The notes under the pieces: model-generated
Told to the model about the DNA's origin: nothing
The model's database searches: none
What the model saw: the letters and a program-made list of their open reading frames with translations, nothing else
From: Alopecurus myosuroides
Taxonomy: Eukaryota; Streptophyta; Magnoliopsida; Poales; Poaceae
Direction of reading: 5' to 3'
Assembly: GCA_028641055.1 (NCBI GenBank)
Contig: CM054061.1
Span: forward strand, 61,417,904 to 61,481,903
Length of the DNA stretch: 64,000 nucleotides
Shown here: positions 21,753 through 32,500 of the stretch, piece after piece
How the letters are laid out: each line of letters starts with the position of its first letter
Position numbering within the stretch: the first letter of the stretch is position 1
Position numbers and translations under genes: made by a program

Positions 21753-22386
21753 CTAGAAGGGTTGACTTATTATGATTGGTGAGCATAATTTCGGTAATGC
21801 GTCGAGGAAACGTTTACGGCCTTTAGCGGTTATCAAGGTGGTCTCAAACAGCATGTACGGATCTGCAATCGCCATGTCCTCAAGCTTGTCGGTTATGACA
21901 ACAGAGTTCGGTAGAGCACCCATAGGAGGAATAAGTAAAAAATTCAGGCGATATAGGTGAAGCATGTTGAAAATTTCTTCGAACCTCACGTAGAACACCT
22001 CTGTGGGGGTAATTATGGTATCAGTCCTCATATTTCTTAGACACCCTCACCGTAACACGGGAAAGATGTCTCAAATTGCCAATTTGAGTAAAAACTTCTT
22101 TTGCGTGAGAACATATGGCCTTTGACTGCTGGTTGGAGAACATATAGCCTTTGAATGTGTTGTTGATAACGTTACCCAATGTGTTTGGACTAAAAATTGT
22201 CCTTTGTTGCACTTGGCCTTGGTCATGTGTGTTGGCATGCAGTGTTTCGCTAAAGCGAATACTATTGTTGCAACAACGGCGTGACGTTAATGGCCGTGTG
22301 CGTGACCATCGGCGTGGCCGTGTGCGACCGCCGGCCAAGCTGATCATGGTCGTGAGCGCGAGAGCAGGCCTGGCCCTAAACAACAT
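21753..22386 (-). pseudogene. Decayed transposon-type ORF (CACTA-associated candidate)
   Basis: Two adjoining minus-strand frames suggest one broken protein: 22386-22021, ending ..LRHLSRVTVRVSKKYED, and 22031-21753, starting MRTDTIITPTEVFYVRFEEI. The phrase TEVFYVRFEEIFNMLHLYRL, followed by a DPYMLFETTLI-like segment, recalls hypothetical proteins linked to Ulp1-type ORFs of grass CACTA elements. That is recollection of a pattern, not a search result. The junction near 22025 is frameshifted, so it is non-functional. Confidence 0.35.
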
Positions 22387-22503
22387 GGGACATGGCTATG
22401 GCATGTGCTGATGTCATCATTTTCTTCTCTTTTTCTCTTTTCTGTAGTGACAATTATTTTTGTGTATGGCACGTGGGTCTAGGTTGTCAATCATGTTAAT
22501 TTG

Positions 22504-22855
22504 TGTAACATCCTGATTTTTTTACGGCTTAAATTGTTTTTGTTCTCTAACGCAAAGGATGTTGCGAGAGTATAATAAATAAACATTTGATTCGGAGTTA
22601 ATATTATTAATTCCAAACTATCGGGATTAATTTTATATTTAAAACGAGAGTTTGAATACTTATTTTCATTTAAATTTGATTTTCCATTTTATTTCGTATT
22701 TGGGTTCTTCTCAAAATTTTCCATTTGGAATTGGCCTCTAGACATGGCTAGTACATGCATTGATCCTATCTTGTTGTTTGTTTTTATTCTTTTCCTACCG
22801 ATGCTACACTCTTTGTTTTTCCAACTATGAGACAATTAATTTGGGACGGAGGGAG
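22504..22855 (+). mobile_element. LTR-start fragment and Stowaway end
   Basis: At 22504 the sequence reads tgtaacatcctgatttttt, like the 5' terminus of a gypsy LTR, but it cannot be followed to an LTR end. At about 22826-22856 aactatgagacaattaattt plus gggacggagggagta is one terminus of a Stowaway-type MITE with no partner. Both are truncated remains. Confidence 0.4.
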
Positions 22856-23055
22856 TATTACCGGTCTAACTGGACCAGCCCCAGCCGAGACAACAAATAA
22901 GTCCAATCGAAACGCACCAAGCCCAGCTCAGCAGAGTGAGCGCTTGCTCGAATCGCCACACGGCAAGGCAAGCTGTCACGAACTGGACCGGGGAATGGGC
23001 CGCGGTTGACGTTGGACCGGCCTGTGGGCCACCTGGATGCAATTACAACCGAGAG

Positions 23056-25898
23056 AGGTGGAGATTAACTTGGTTCTATGGAGATCTGGAAAGATTCAAG
23101 ACACGTGATGTGCCCCAAAATATATAAAATCATCATCGACCCTCCCATCCCATGGATGTGTATAGGCGATTTTAACGAGGTTCTGCACCAACACGAGCAC
23201 GAAGGTGATTGAGGGGTTTAAAGAAACCACAGACGTCTGTGAACTCATGGATTTGGGGTACGAAGGAAACTTCTGGACGTTTGAAAAGCGTGTGGCACGA
23301 GAATCGTACTGCAGAGTGCGGTTGGATCGGGTGCTGGCTATGGCGTCCTGGTGCTCATGGTTCCCAACAGCCACCCTACATCACCTAACAGGAAGCACAT
23401 CAGATCAGTGACCGATTATGTTAAATTGGCGGGAAACTACGAGAGAATGCGGGTCAACTGTGGAAAAAACCTTTCGGTACGAGATAATGTGGGAGTCACA
23501 TGATCAGCTCAGACCTCACCTCGACGGAGTGCGGCGGATTGATGGAAAGGCCACAACAATGTTACAGTTACGGGAGAAGCTGACCCGGGTTTCAAAATCT
23601 CTTGAAGGATGGGGAAGAAATACCTTTGGACATGTCCGAAGGGAGATAAAAAAAACTTAAATGAGCGTCTGGACGAGTTACAGGCGGATGCGTTGCAACA
23701 GGGTCCAACGTATGAGAAAATTAAGACGAATTAATGCTTGGTTGAGTTGTATCACAGGGAGGAGGTGATGTGGCGCCAGCGGTACAGAGTTCAGTGGCTT
23801 GCGGAAGGGGATAAGAACACCAAGTTCTTTCACCTTAGGGCGAGCCATTGAAAGGAAAAGAACAGAATCAGCCGAATAAAAAAAACAGATGGACTGGTCA
23901 CGGAAGATGAACAAGATATGGCTACTTTGACAAGGGAGTTCTATGAAACTCTCTACAAGTCGGAGGGAGTGTCACAAATGGAGGAGGTGATCAATGTGGT
24001 CCCCACTAAGGTCACTACGCAAGTGAATAGTGATCTGCTGAAGCCGTTCGATGCACAGAAGGTCAAAACGGCATTATTCCAAATGTTTCCAACAAAAGCA
24101 CCGGGACCGGATGGGTTCCCGACGCATTTCTTCCAAACTCACTGGGAGATGTGTGGAGAAGAAGTGACTTCAGAAGTGTTGAGAGTGCTGTAAGTGGAAG
24201 GGCAGGATGACATGAGGGAAATAAATGAAACTTTCATTGTACTTATCCCAAAGGTGGCCAACCCGGAGGAGTTGGGGCAATTCAGACCGACCAGTCTTTG
24301 CAACGTTATCTACACAGATCACTTCGAAGGTGTTAACGCATAGACTAAAAGAGGTGTTACCGGAGATCATAGCGGAGGAACAATCTGCTTTTGTCTCGGG
24401 TAGATTAATAACAGATAACATAATCACGGTTTATGAGTTCTTACATTTTATGAAGAGGGACCGAGCAAAGAAGAACATGTTTTGTGCACTAAAACTTGAT
24501 TCGCGCAAGGCGTATGATATGCTTGAGTGGAGATATTTGGAGGCAATCATGTTTAAGCTTGGTTACCATCGGCGGTGGATGCAAATGTTGATGAGACTTG
24601 TCACCACGATGTCCTTCCAGGTTTTATTTAATGGAGGGAAATTGCAGAAGTTCATACCTTCAAGAGGACTGCGTCAGGGATACCCTATCTCACCATATAT
24701 GTTCTTGATAGCAGCATAGGACCTCTCGTGCCTTCTAAAACACCACATTTTTATCATCTGGACTCCATGGATTACATGTGGCACCGTCAGCTCCTACGGT
24801 AAGCCATCTTCTTTTCACCAATGAAAGTCTGCTGCTTTTCAGGGCCGGTGTGGGGAGTGGGGGGAAAGATTCAAGACATTCTGAATCTATATTGCATGGC
24901 CTTAGGGCAACAAATCAATCGGGATAAGTCATCCATTTTCTTTAGCAAAGGATGACTCAATAGTGTGCGAGAGGAAGTGAAACCCACTAAATAAGAAGTA
25001 CTTAGGAATGCCTGCAGAAGTGGGAAGATCGAGAGGGAGTGCCTTCAAATATATAAAGGAATTTTTTTGGCAAAAGGTACAAGGATGGTTGGAGAAACTT
25101 CTTTCTGCGGGAGGTAAAGATGTCTTCATCAAATCGGTTGCCCAAGCGGTGCCAATTTTTTTGATGGCATGCTTTCTTCTGCCAAAGGGTCTATGTAAGC
25201 ATATCAATTTGATGATCAGTAAGTTTTGGTGGGGCAGTAAGCCGGAGGGGAAGAGGAGACCTAGCTGGCTCTCTTGGAGAGATATGTGCAAGCCCAAAAG
25301 CATTGGGGGATTGGGTTTTAGACATGTTGAGATGTCCAATCTTGCGCTGCTCGCCAGGAAAGGTTGGCATATGATGCAGAGCCCGGACACCTTGAGTGCA
25401 TGAGTTCTAAAGGCGGTTTATGTCCTAGCGTCGGACCTGTTCGAGGCGAAAATTGGCAGGAACCCGTCACAAGTTTGGAGGGCAGTTCACGAGGGAGTAC
25501 ATGTGTTGAAACAAGGCTTGATTCATAGGATAGACATGGGTGATCAAACGAACCCATTCAGCGATTCCTGGATACCGAGGGATGGCATGCTACGCACGCT
25601 AGTGTGCCTAGCATATGATCCGCCACTCAAAGTCTCAGAGCTCATCAATTCATCCACAACAACTTGGAATGAGCACAAGCTTAGGAAGTTTTTCTAGCCA
25701 ATGGATTTGGACAGAATATTGGAGATACCAATTTGCACTAGAAGGTTTGATGATTTCTAGTCTTGGAATTATGATAGAAGAGGAGCCTTTTCTGTCCAAG
25801 CATCTTGCAAAATATTGCTGACTACGCATGAAAGGAGGGAGGCATGGCTAGACAACAGGTCCACGGGATCGAACGTAGAAAGAATAGCAAAAGAATGG
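23056..25898 (+). pseudogene. Degenerate L1-type LINE ORF2, first segment
   Basis: This is a broken ORF2 of an L1-clade non-LTR retrotransposon. In order one sees an endonuclease region (WRLTWFYGDLERFKT, later TDVCELMDLGYEGNFWTFEK), a linker, and reverse transcriptase blocks ([39 protein letters not shown]). After these comes a site where the catalytic FADD motif should be but reads FTNE. RT/zf-RVT linker sequence then follows (KVQGWLEKLLSAGGKDVFIK, PSWLSWRDMCKPKSIGGLGF). Stops and frameshifts are frequent and the catalytic aspartates are lost, so it is dead. It is interrupted at 25899-25903 by a solo LTR and resumes at 30691. Confidence 0.85.
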
Positions 25899-26898
25899 AG
25901 GTTTGTAACATCCCAAGTCTGAAAAATAGCCTTTAGAATGTTTGCTCTCTGTTATTTTATGTTTTGCATCATGGCATCATGTTGATTGCAATTGTTTTGC
26001 TTGTTTTACTTTTGTTTTCCAACTGTTTTCCTTTGTTTTCCTTTGTTTTCTATTTGAATTTCAACTCAAATTTCAAACCTTTTGTTTCATCCTTGTGATG
26101 TTACAATTTCTAAAAAGATATTTCAAAATAAAACAATTATTTGTTTCCATTAAAGTGTGATTCCAAATTATTGTTTTGTTTCTATAAAAATGCATCCAAT
26201 AATCAAACCCTTTTCAAATTCAATTTGTTTTCCATTTGAAGTTCCAAACCAACATCCAAATAGTTGTTTCCAAATAAAAAACCTTATTTGTTTCCAAATA
26301 ATCCCATAATGATCACTTATTAAATTGTTGGTTTTAATCAAACAATTAATTCAATCCATTAATTCCAAATCATTTCAAATTCAAATCAAATCTTCCAATC
26401 AGCACCCAATTTCAAATTATAAAAATTACCAAACAAACCAAACCATTTGATCTCTTTAATCATTAGGATTCACCCTAATAAACATGTTGATTTTACTCAA
26501 AATCAAATAATAAGCAATTCTTTCAAATGTTGTTTTAAATTACAAAACAGTAATTAAAAAATTAAACTTTTGGAAACCCCAAACTTGCACATGTTGCATT
26601 CCAATAAGGAGTTGTTAAAAAATAAAGGTTCCCTAAAAAATTTCTACCCCAAACCCCCTTCTATTCCTTCCTATCTCTTTTGCAGCAAAAAAAAAATAAA
26701 ACAAACAGAAAGAATAAAAAGAAAGCTGTTAGAGAGAGAGGGAGCGCAACCAGCCCAGCCCACCAACTTTTCTGGCCCGATACCCCCCTGATGTCGCTTT
26801 CTCCTTCCTCTCTGTCGTCAGCAGCTGTACGAACTGAAGCAGAACCACCCGATCTTCTCCCCCTCGCTCGATGCCATGCCGTACACCTCCTCATCCCC

Positions 26899-26904
26899 TA
26901 TATC
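26899..26904 (+). promoter_or_regulatory. TATA-like box in the solo LTR
   Basis: The sequence TATATC sits after cccc and before a cctgctgctaacctagccct stretch. This is the same setting as the TATA boxes of the other LTRs, which are followed by a ..ccctagg(g) stretch. Confidence 0.4.
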
Positions 26905-27480
26905 TAACCTACCTGCTGCTAACCTAGCCCTAGTTCTTCTCCGCCTGCGCCGCCATCCCTCTCTCCCCCTCGATCTCATCTCCAACAGTTGCTGTTTCTC
27001 TCATGTCTGAACCTCACCACCGAGCCCTCCCATGGCCGAAAATTGAGGAGGTTGGCGTGGTCGCTGGAGGCTGTCCCGGGAGCTCCCCATGGCGGGAATG
27101 GAAACGTTGATGTCCCCTGATGCTCACCGTCCACTCGCCTCACGCCGGGAGAGCTCGTGGTGGCCGCGCCGTGCCGGAGAAGTCCGCCGTTTTCTGCCCC
27201 GACCTGCACCTGCTGCTCCCTGCCGATCTGCTCCGAGCGCTCCAAGGTGAGGTCCGAACCCCTCCGGTCCCCTGCCGCCCTCTCTCCCCTTGAACCGCAT
27301 CACCGCACCACCCCCCACGCGCGGGCGCGCCTCCCTGTTTCCCCTCCGGCGAGCAGCCCGACTGCAGCCGTCGACTACCTTCTGTTCGATCTGATGCCCG
27401 ATTCAGTTACATTCAGAAAACAGCCCGCGAGCCACACCACTTACCCCCCTAGCCCCCCTCCTGTTACAAACACAAGCAGT

Positions 27481-27567
27481 TACCCCACTGGTTTGGTTCC
27501 CCAGCGCAAGCAAGAGGTGGGGGGATCGAATCCCCCCTCCCACAAATAAAACAATCTTTTATTTTTT
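27481..27567 (+). other. tRNA-like segment with B-box in the solo LTR
   Basis: GGATCGAATCC at 27523-27533 differs by one base from the Pol III B-box consensus and is enclosed by a perfect GGGGG/CCCCC stem with a 7-nt loop, as in a T-arm. An upstream cactggtttggttcc can serve as an A-box-like D-arm. T runs follow at 27557-27560 and 27562-27567. It lies 3' of a splice-donor-like AAG|GTGAGG at 27247. Confidence 0.5.
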
Positions 27568-28677
27568 GCAAGGTTTTGGTACTGGAACTTCTCAGAAATC
27601 ACACCTAGGCCCTTGCACATTAATTCTAGCCCTGGAAAATTATTTCTAAGTCCTTGGTTCATTAAAAAAATGGCAGATTTGCACTATTTCTTGTAAATGG
27701 CATAATAAAATCATTTTAACTCCAAATTTAACTTTTTAAATATGTTTTCTGTCCCAAATTAAATGCTCTATCCAAATATAAAATTTGTTTACTGTTTTGA
27801 ATATTTTAAATTGGTGCAAAATTTGAAAACTTGTCAAATTCACTTAAATTTGCAAAATTCATAACTTGTTCATAAAAATTCCAAATTTCACAAACCAAAT
27901 ATGTTTTCCAATCAACTTTTCATGTACTTTCCAAATATAAATTTTGTTTGCTGTTTTGAATAATTTAAATTGCTTAAAACCACTGTTTCTTGTTTATTGC
28001 AATTAAAATTGCCAAGATAATAACTTGCTCATTTTAAATCCAATTTCAACAAACGAAATATGTTTTCCATGCAAAATTAAACCACCTTTCCAAATATAAA
28101 TTTTGTTTCATGTTTTGAATAATTAAAAGTGGTTAAATAATTTAAACCTTGTTTAATTCATTTAAAATTATTAAATTCATAACTTGATCAAAACAAATTC
28201 TTTTGGGGCATATAAAATATGTTTTCCAACCATAGAAGCATAAACTTTTCAAATATGAATCTCACTTAATGTTTTGAACAAATAAAAATTCATTTAAGTT
28301 CATGTTTGAATTAAATTCATTTAATTCTTGCTTAAACTTGTTTAATTCATAAATAATTTATTTGAAATCCTTTTTCAACAAGTGAAACATGCAATCCACC
28401 TAAAATTGTGTGTTCTTTTCAAATATAAACTTTGTTAATTGTTTTGCACACTTTAACTTGATGAAAACAACAAATACTTGTGTGACATGTTTAAGTAACC
28501 AAACTTTCCAAACTTAATCAATGATTTCCAAAACTTGTTTTATTCCTTTTCCTTTGCATCTATTATTGTTATTTGTTGTTATCTTGTCATCATCATCATG
28601 CATGCATCATGCTAATCCACTTTCATATAATGATTAGTTGTAAAACAATTAATTCAACCATAATTCATGGATCTTTT

Positions 28678-28702
28678 CCATATGCAATCCAATTGCATAT
28701 GG
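28678..28702. other. Conserved LTR hairpin (solo LTR)
   Basis: Perfect 11-bp arms, CCATATGCAAT (28678-28688) and ATTGCATATGG (28692-28702), flank a three-base CCA loop. Confidence 0.8.
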
Positions 28703-28844
28703 GTCCAATTAAATTGTGTTATCTTGTCAAGTAGTTTATTTTGATGCATCTATTAACATGACATACATCATCCCATGTTTGTGCACCTATGCCATGATAT
28801 TGATTGTTTATTTCTGCCTTGTTTGTTTGCTTCTTCTCGGATAT

Positions 28845-28919
28845 ACGACGACGTTGAGACCGACGATACTTACGACACCCCTTCTAAGGAGTTAGCTCAG
28901 TACCAGGCTACTGGGTTTT
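28845..28919 (+). other. Candidate LTR exon A (solo LTR, acceptor damaged)
   Basis: The translated segment reads DDVETDDTYDTPSKELAQY, clearly related to the exon A peptides of elements B and C. The acceptor AG of the other copies is replaced here (ggatat instead of ggttag). Two overlapping donors exist: GT at 28920 (exon 75 nt, keeps the frame into exon B) and the GC donor at 28924 used in the other copies (exon 79 nt, breaks the frame). Confidence 0.4.
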
Positions 28920-29219
28920 GTAGGCAAGTTATCACTCACATGAACCACTGTGTTCCTTTCAACATTGGTTACCGATACTTTCCGTTGTTCTTTTCTGCTA
29001 GCCTTAGTAGTAGTTGTTTCTGTTACGAACCTATCACATGAATCCTTTAACCCTGATACTGCCTCACCTCCATACCCATAACCTTTGGTTGAGCCCGTGT
29101 CTTACTAGCATGCTTAGGTTGTTTTGCTCGAGTCTGTTACCCGTTACTTTCTGTTACTATTTCATTATGTTCTGGGGGCTCGATGATAATCAATCAATCA
29201 TGCTAATGATATTGTTAAA

Positions 29220-29745
29220 TAATAATTTGATGATAAGGCACCGGCAGGAGGCCCATGAGAGGTTTTGAAGCCTGCTAGTGTCGACCCTAATAGGAAAAGG
29301 GTCTTGTCTACTGATCCATGATGAGCGCACTACCCGCATTTGGGAAGCGAGTATGGGCGCCCCCCTCAACTTGACCTGATTCGCATCTCGTCCAAATCGC
29401 CTCATTTAGTTCGTGTTTTCCATTTGCCGCATGCATGTTTTTGCGAGCCCAGGCCAGGGTGGAACTTTTGTAGTCGGCATATAGGGGGACACGGTCTTAG
29501 AGTGCTATGAGGGTCCCTTTTCTTCGGGGCTTGATTAGCCGTGCGCCCAAGGTTCTTTGGGCTTGATGCGAAGAATGGTTGGTTGTGTTGAGTACCCCGC
29601 TTGGTGGAAGGGCCTTTCCATCTGGCGGGTTATTCATGAGTGTACGGCCAAATTGGTGCAACCCTGCAGGGATAATCTTCTCGAGAAGCCGTGTTTTCCG
29701 CGGTTATGGACTACTTGGTGAAAGTACTGGCTAACAAGTACTCAG
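29220..29745 (+). repeat. Conserved LTR core block (solo LTR)
   Basis: The block runs from the gataaggcaccggcaggagg stretch to the ggttatggactacttggtg stretch. It aligns by eye almost without gaps to the blocks in B and C and, more weakly, in A. It falls inside the predicted last intron of the LTR transcript. Confidence 0.75.
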
Positions 29746-30144
29746 GACAACTTAAACATAATGATCAAACCTGTTACACCTAATGATTAATAACTTGACT
29801 AGTAATAGGTTGATGACACAATAACTTGATTCACCGTTAATACAACTGTGTGAGTTATCCTCGGATTGCTTCTTTGGATAAGGGGCGAGATCCAGGATGG
29901 GTTTGTTTGAAGTTATCTTTCAGTTGGTTACCATCCTCGATCTTATCTCCTTTCTGTTAGCCGGAAGTGGTAGAATCTCTGTAGTTGGTTAGAGCAGCCA
30001 GTTGCAGCATCTTTATTTTCCCCTTCCTTCCGTTGAACCCAAAGCATCTGTGCTTGGTGTTGACGGGTTACACTTTGGTGAACTGTGAGTCTTGCTTGCC
30101 AGTACGTTTATGTACTGACCCCTTTGGGGCTGTGGTTTACGCAG

Positions 30145-30212
30145 ACGACGTTTCCAAGGATCTACATGGTGGCTACTACGTGGAGTATGACGACGAGACT
30201 GCTGACGAGTAG
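30145..30212 (+). other. Candidate LTR exon B (solo LTR)
   Basis: Preceded by an acceptor ggtttacgcag, the segment reads DDVSKDLHGGYYVEYDDETA then DE and a TAG stop at 30210-30212. The ending YFVEFD/YYVEYD..ADE-stop is shared with B and C. Confidence 0.45.
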
Positions 30213-30690
30213 ATAGCGGACCCGGGCAGGATCCGAGACTACGTGGATGGGCTCCGTCTGTTTGTTTCCGGCCTCTTAGGCCTATTTGGTTCTTGTCTGT
30301 ACTCAGACATGTTGAATGCTTCCGCTGTATTGTACTGATGTATTGTTGGGGCATGTGCCCTCTGAATGACTGTATTTGCTATCTCTGCTCTAATGAGAGC
30401 CTTTTGCAACTTATTTCAATCTTTTGTGTCGTAGAGATCTGTTGTGATATCACTTGTTAAACGCCGTTGACGTACCATGTGTGTATGGTTTGAAGTACGT
30501 CGACGGAAGTGCCTTTGATCTCTAGTGGATAGTTTACATCGACGATGGAATAGCAGGGCTTGTGTTGTCGCGCATAAGCGCAGGCCTACCAGGAAGCTGG
30601 GACGTGGGAGCAGTTATGCCCCATAATCTAAGCATCTGCTATCCAGTTCGTACGGTGAGTATCCCCTAGAAATCAGGGTGCGACAAGGTT

Positions 30691-30905
30691 GCTCTGGCAC
30701 ACACAGGTTCCATCGAAAGTAAGGGTTTTCTGTGGCGCCTTGCTAAACAATCACTACCAACAAACACGGTCAGACAACATCAACAATGGCCGAGGATGAT
30801 CGTTGTCAGTTGTGTGGGGCACATAAATCTTGGCGACATGCGTTGCTAGAGTGTCCGATGTCCAGGAGTGTCTGGATGCTTGTGAAAGATGATGTGGTCG
30901 AGCAT
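30691..30905 (+). pseudogene. Degenerate LINE ORF2, zf-RVT segment (second piece)
   Basis: Immediately after the solo LTR the LINE continues. Across two frames one reads FCGALLNNHYQQTR-like sequence and then the zinc-binding region CQLCGAHKSWRHALLECPMS, with C-x2-C and a later H/C pair as in zf-RVT. It is cut at 30905 by the Athila-like element. The rest of the LINE is beyond the window. Confidence 0.75.
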
Positions 30906-32485
30906 TGATGCTTGCGTTGGGATACCCCAAGAGGAGGGTGTGATGAGCACAACGGTAGGCTTTTTCCCCTTAGTTAAGAACCAGAGTTATCAATCCAGTA
31001 GGATAAAGAGGACCTTCGGAAGGTTGATGCCACTTACGGTGGTGCTGGCGCTTCACCGGTGTCAGCAACAACGTGGAACCTGCACACAACACAACCAAAA
31101 TACTTTGCCCCAACGGTACAGTGAGGTTGTCAATCTCACCGGTCTTGCTAAAAACAAAGATTAAACATATAGTGTGGAAAACAGTTGAATGCTTGCAGAA
31201 AGTAGAGAGAGCGGGAAATTGTTGTGGTTTGTTTAACAGTGTGGAAAATGGACCGGGGTTCATAGGTTCACTAGCGGTAACTCTCCATAAAATATAGCAT
31301 GCTGGGTGAACAAATTACAGCTGGGCAATTGACAAATAAAGGTTGCACCGTAGTGCACATTATAACATGATGATTACTATGATATTTAGTGCTGGCATTA
31401 CAACAAGATACATAGACCGACATCGATCTGCATCTATGACTAATAATCCACCCTCAGGTTATCATCCGAACCCCCTTAGGTATTAAGTTGCAAGCAACAG
31501 ATAATTGCATTAACAAAGTGTGTAATGTAAGCAATGATTATACACGTGGGTACTCTCACCGCTGTTTTCTCCCTAATGGCAACAACACATCCTCCTCCTT
31601 CATGTTTCTGTCACTCGAGCAAGGCAACAAGGAGGCATGAACTCACTATCAAGCATAAATACTCCCACTTGGAGTCACTAGCAACTACTTGGCCAGAGCA
31701 ACCACTAGCAACGGAAAGCATGCAAGATCACAAATAGCATATGCAATAAAGACTATAATCAACTTGTCATAAGGTCAATATTCATCGGATCCCAGCAAAC
31801 ACAACATATAGAATTACATAAGGTCAATCTCGATCATGATAGGCAGCTCACGGGATCTAAACATGGAGGCATATGAGGAGGAGACAACCATCTAGCTACT
31901 GCTATGGACCCATAGTCCAGGGATGAACTACTCACGCATCACTCCGGAGGCATGCATGGTGATGTAGAAGCCTACGGTGATGATTTCCTCTCCGACAGGG
32001 TGCCGGAAAACAGCTCCAGAACCCTCCTGGTCTAGGGTTGACGGTGACGGCAGCTGCAGAACTTTTTTGGGGATTTTGATCATGTACTTTGGGTTTTCCA
32101 TCCGGGGGGCTTAAATAGGCGAAAGGGAAAAGGCGGTGGAGCTCGAGGGGCCCCACACCCATAGCTGACGCGGCCAGGGGGGACCCGCGCCAGCCCATGG
32201 TGTGGTCCCCCCTGTTGCCCCTCTTCGACTCCTCTTCGGTTTTTAGGATGCTTCCGGGGAAATAGGACTTCCGGGCTTCGAATTTTCTAATTCCGAGAAT
32301 ATTTCCAGAACAACTTTTCTGAAACTAAAAACAGCAGAAAACATGGAACTGGCTCTAGGCATCTTGTTAATAGGTTTGTCCCGGAAAACGTATGAAAATG
32401 CTATAAATAAGGGAGAAAACATATAGCAATTGGCATAATATCATCATGGAGCATCAGAAATTAGGGATATGTTTATGACGTATCA
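30906..32485 (-). repeat. Athila-like element, 3' LTR (1.6 kb)
   Basis: Bounded by tgatgcttgcg at 30906 and gacgtatca at 32485, the LTR on the minus strand reads TGATACGTC...AAGCATCA. Its left 540 bp recur at 36690-37233, and the next 430 bp recur at 52000-52431 on the far side of element B. It therefore also supplies the uninterrupted form of element B's target site (ctaataatccaccctc). Confidence 0.9.
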
Positions 32486-32500
32486 AGCATCCCCAAGCTT
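32486..32500 (-). other. Polypurine tract of the Athila-like element
   Basis: The minus strand reads AAGCTTGGGGATGCT immediately before the LTR start TGATACGTC. This is the plus-strand priming site. Confidence 0.65.

Larger units (their letters stand above)
25904..30685 (+). repeat. Solo LTR (4.8 kb) of the chromovirus group, TSD aggtt
   Basis: The segment begins TGTAACATCCC and ends GGTGCGACA, with a perfect 5-bp duplication aggtt at 25899-25903 and 30686-30690. LINE coding sequence flanks it on both sides. It has the same internal landmarks as the LTRs of elements B and C (TATA, tRNA-like segment, hairpin, conserved core, two short exons) but is diverged from both. A single LTR with an intact TSD is the expected product of recombination between the two LTRs of a former complete insertion. 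Confidence 0.93.

Noticed and set aside
31073..31297. ORF repeated at 36856-37155
   Set aside because: It recurs only because both lie in the two LTRs of the Athila-like element, and the frame carries no recognisable protein.
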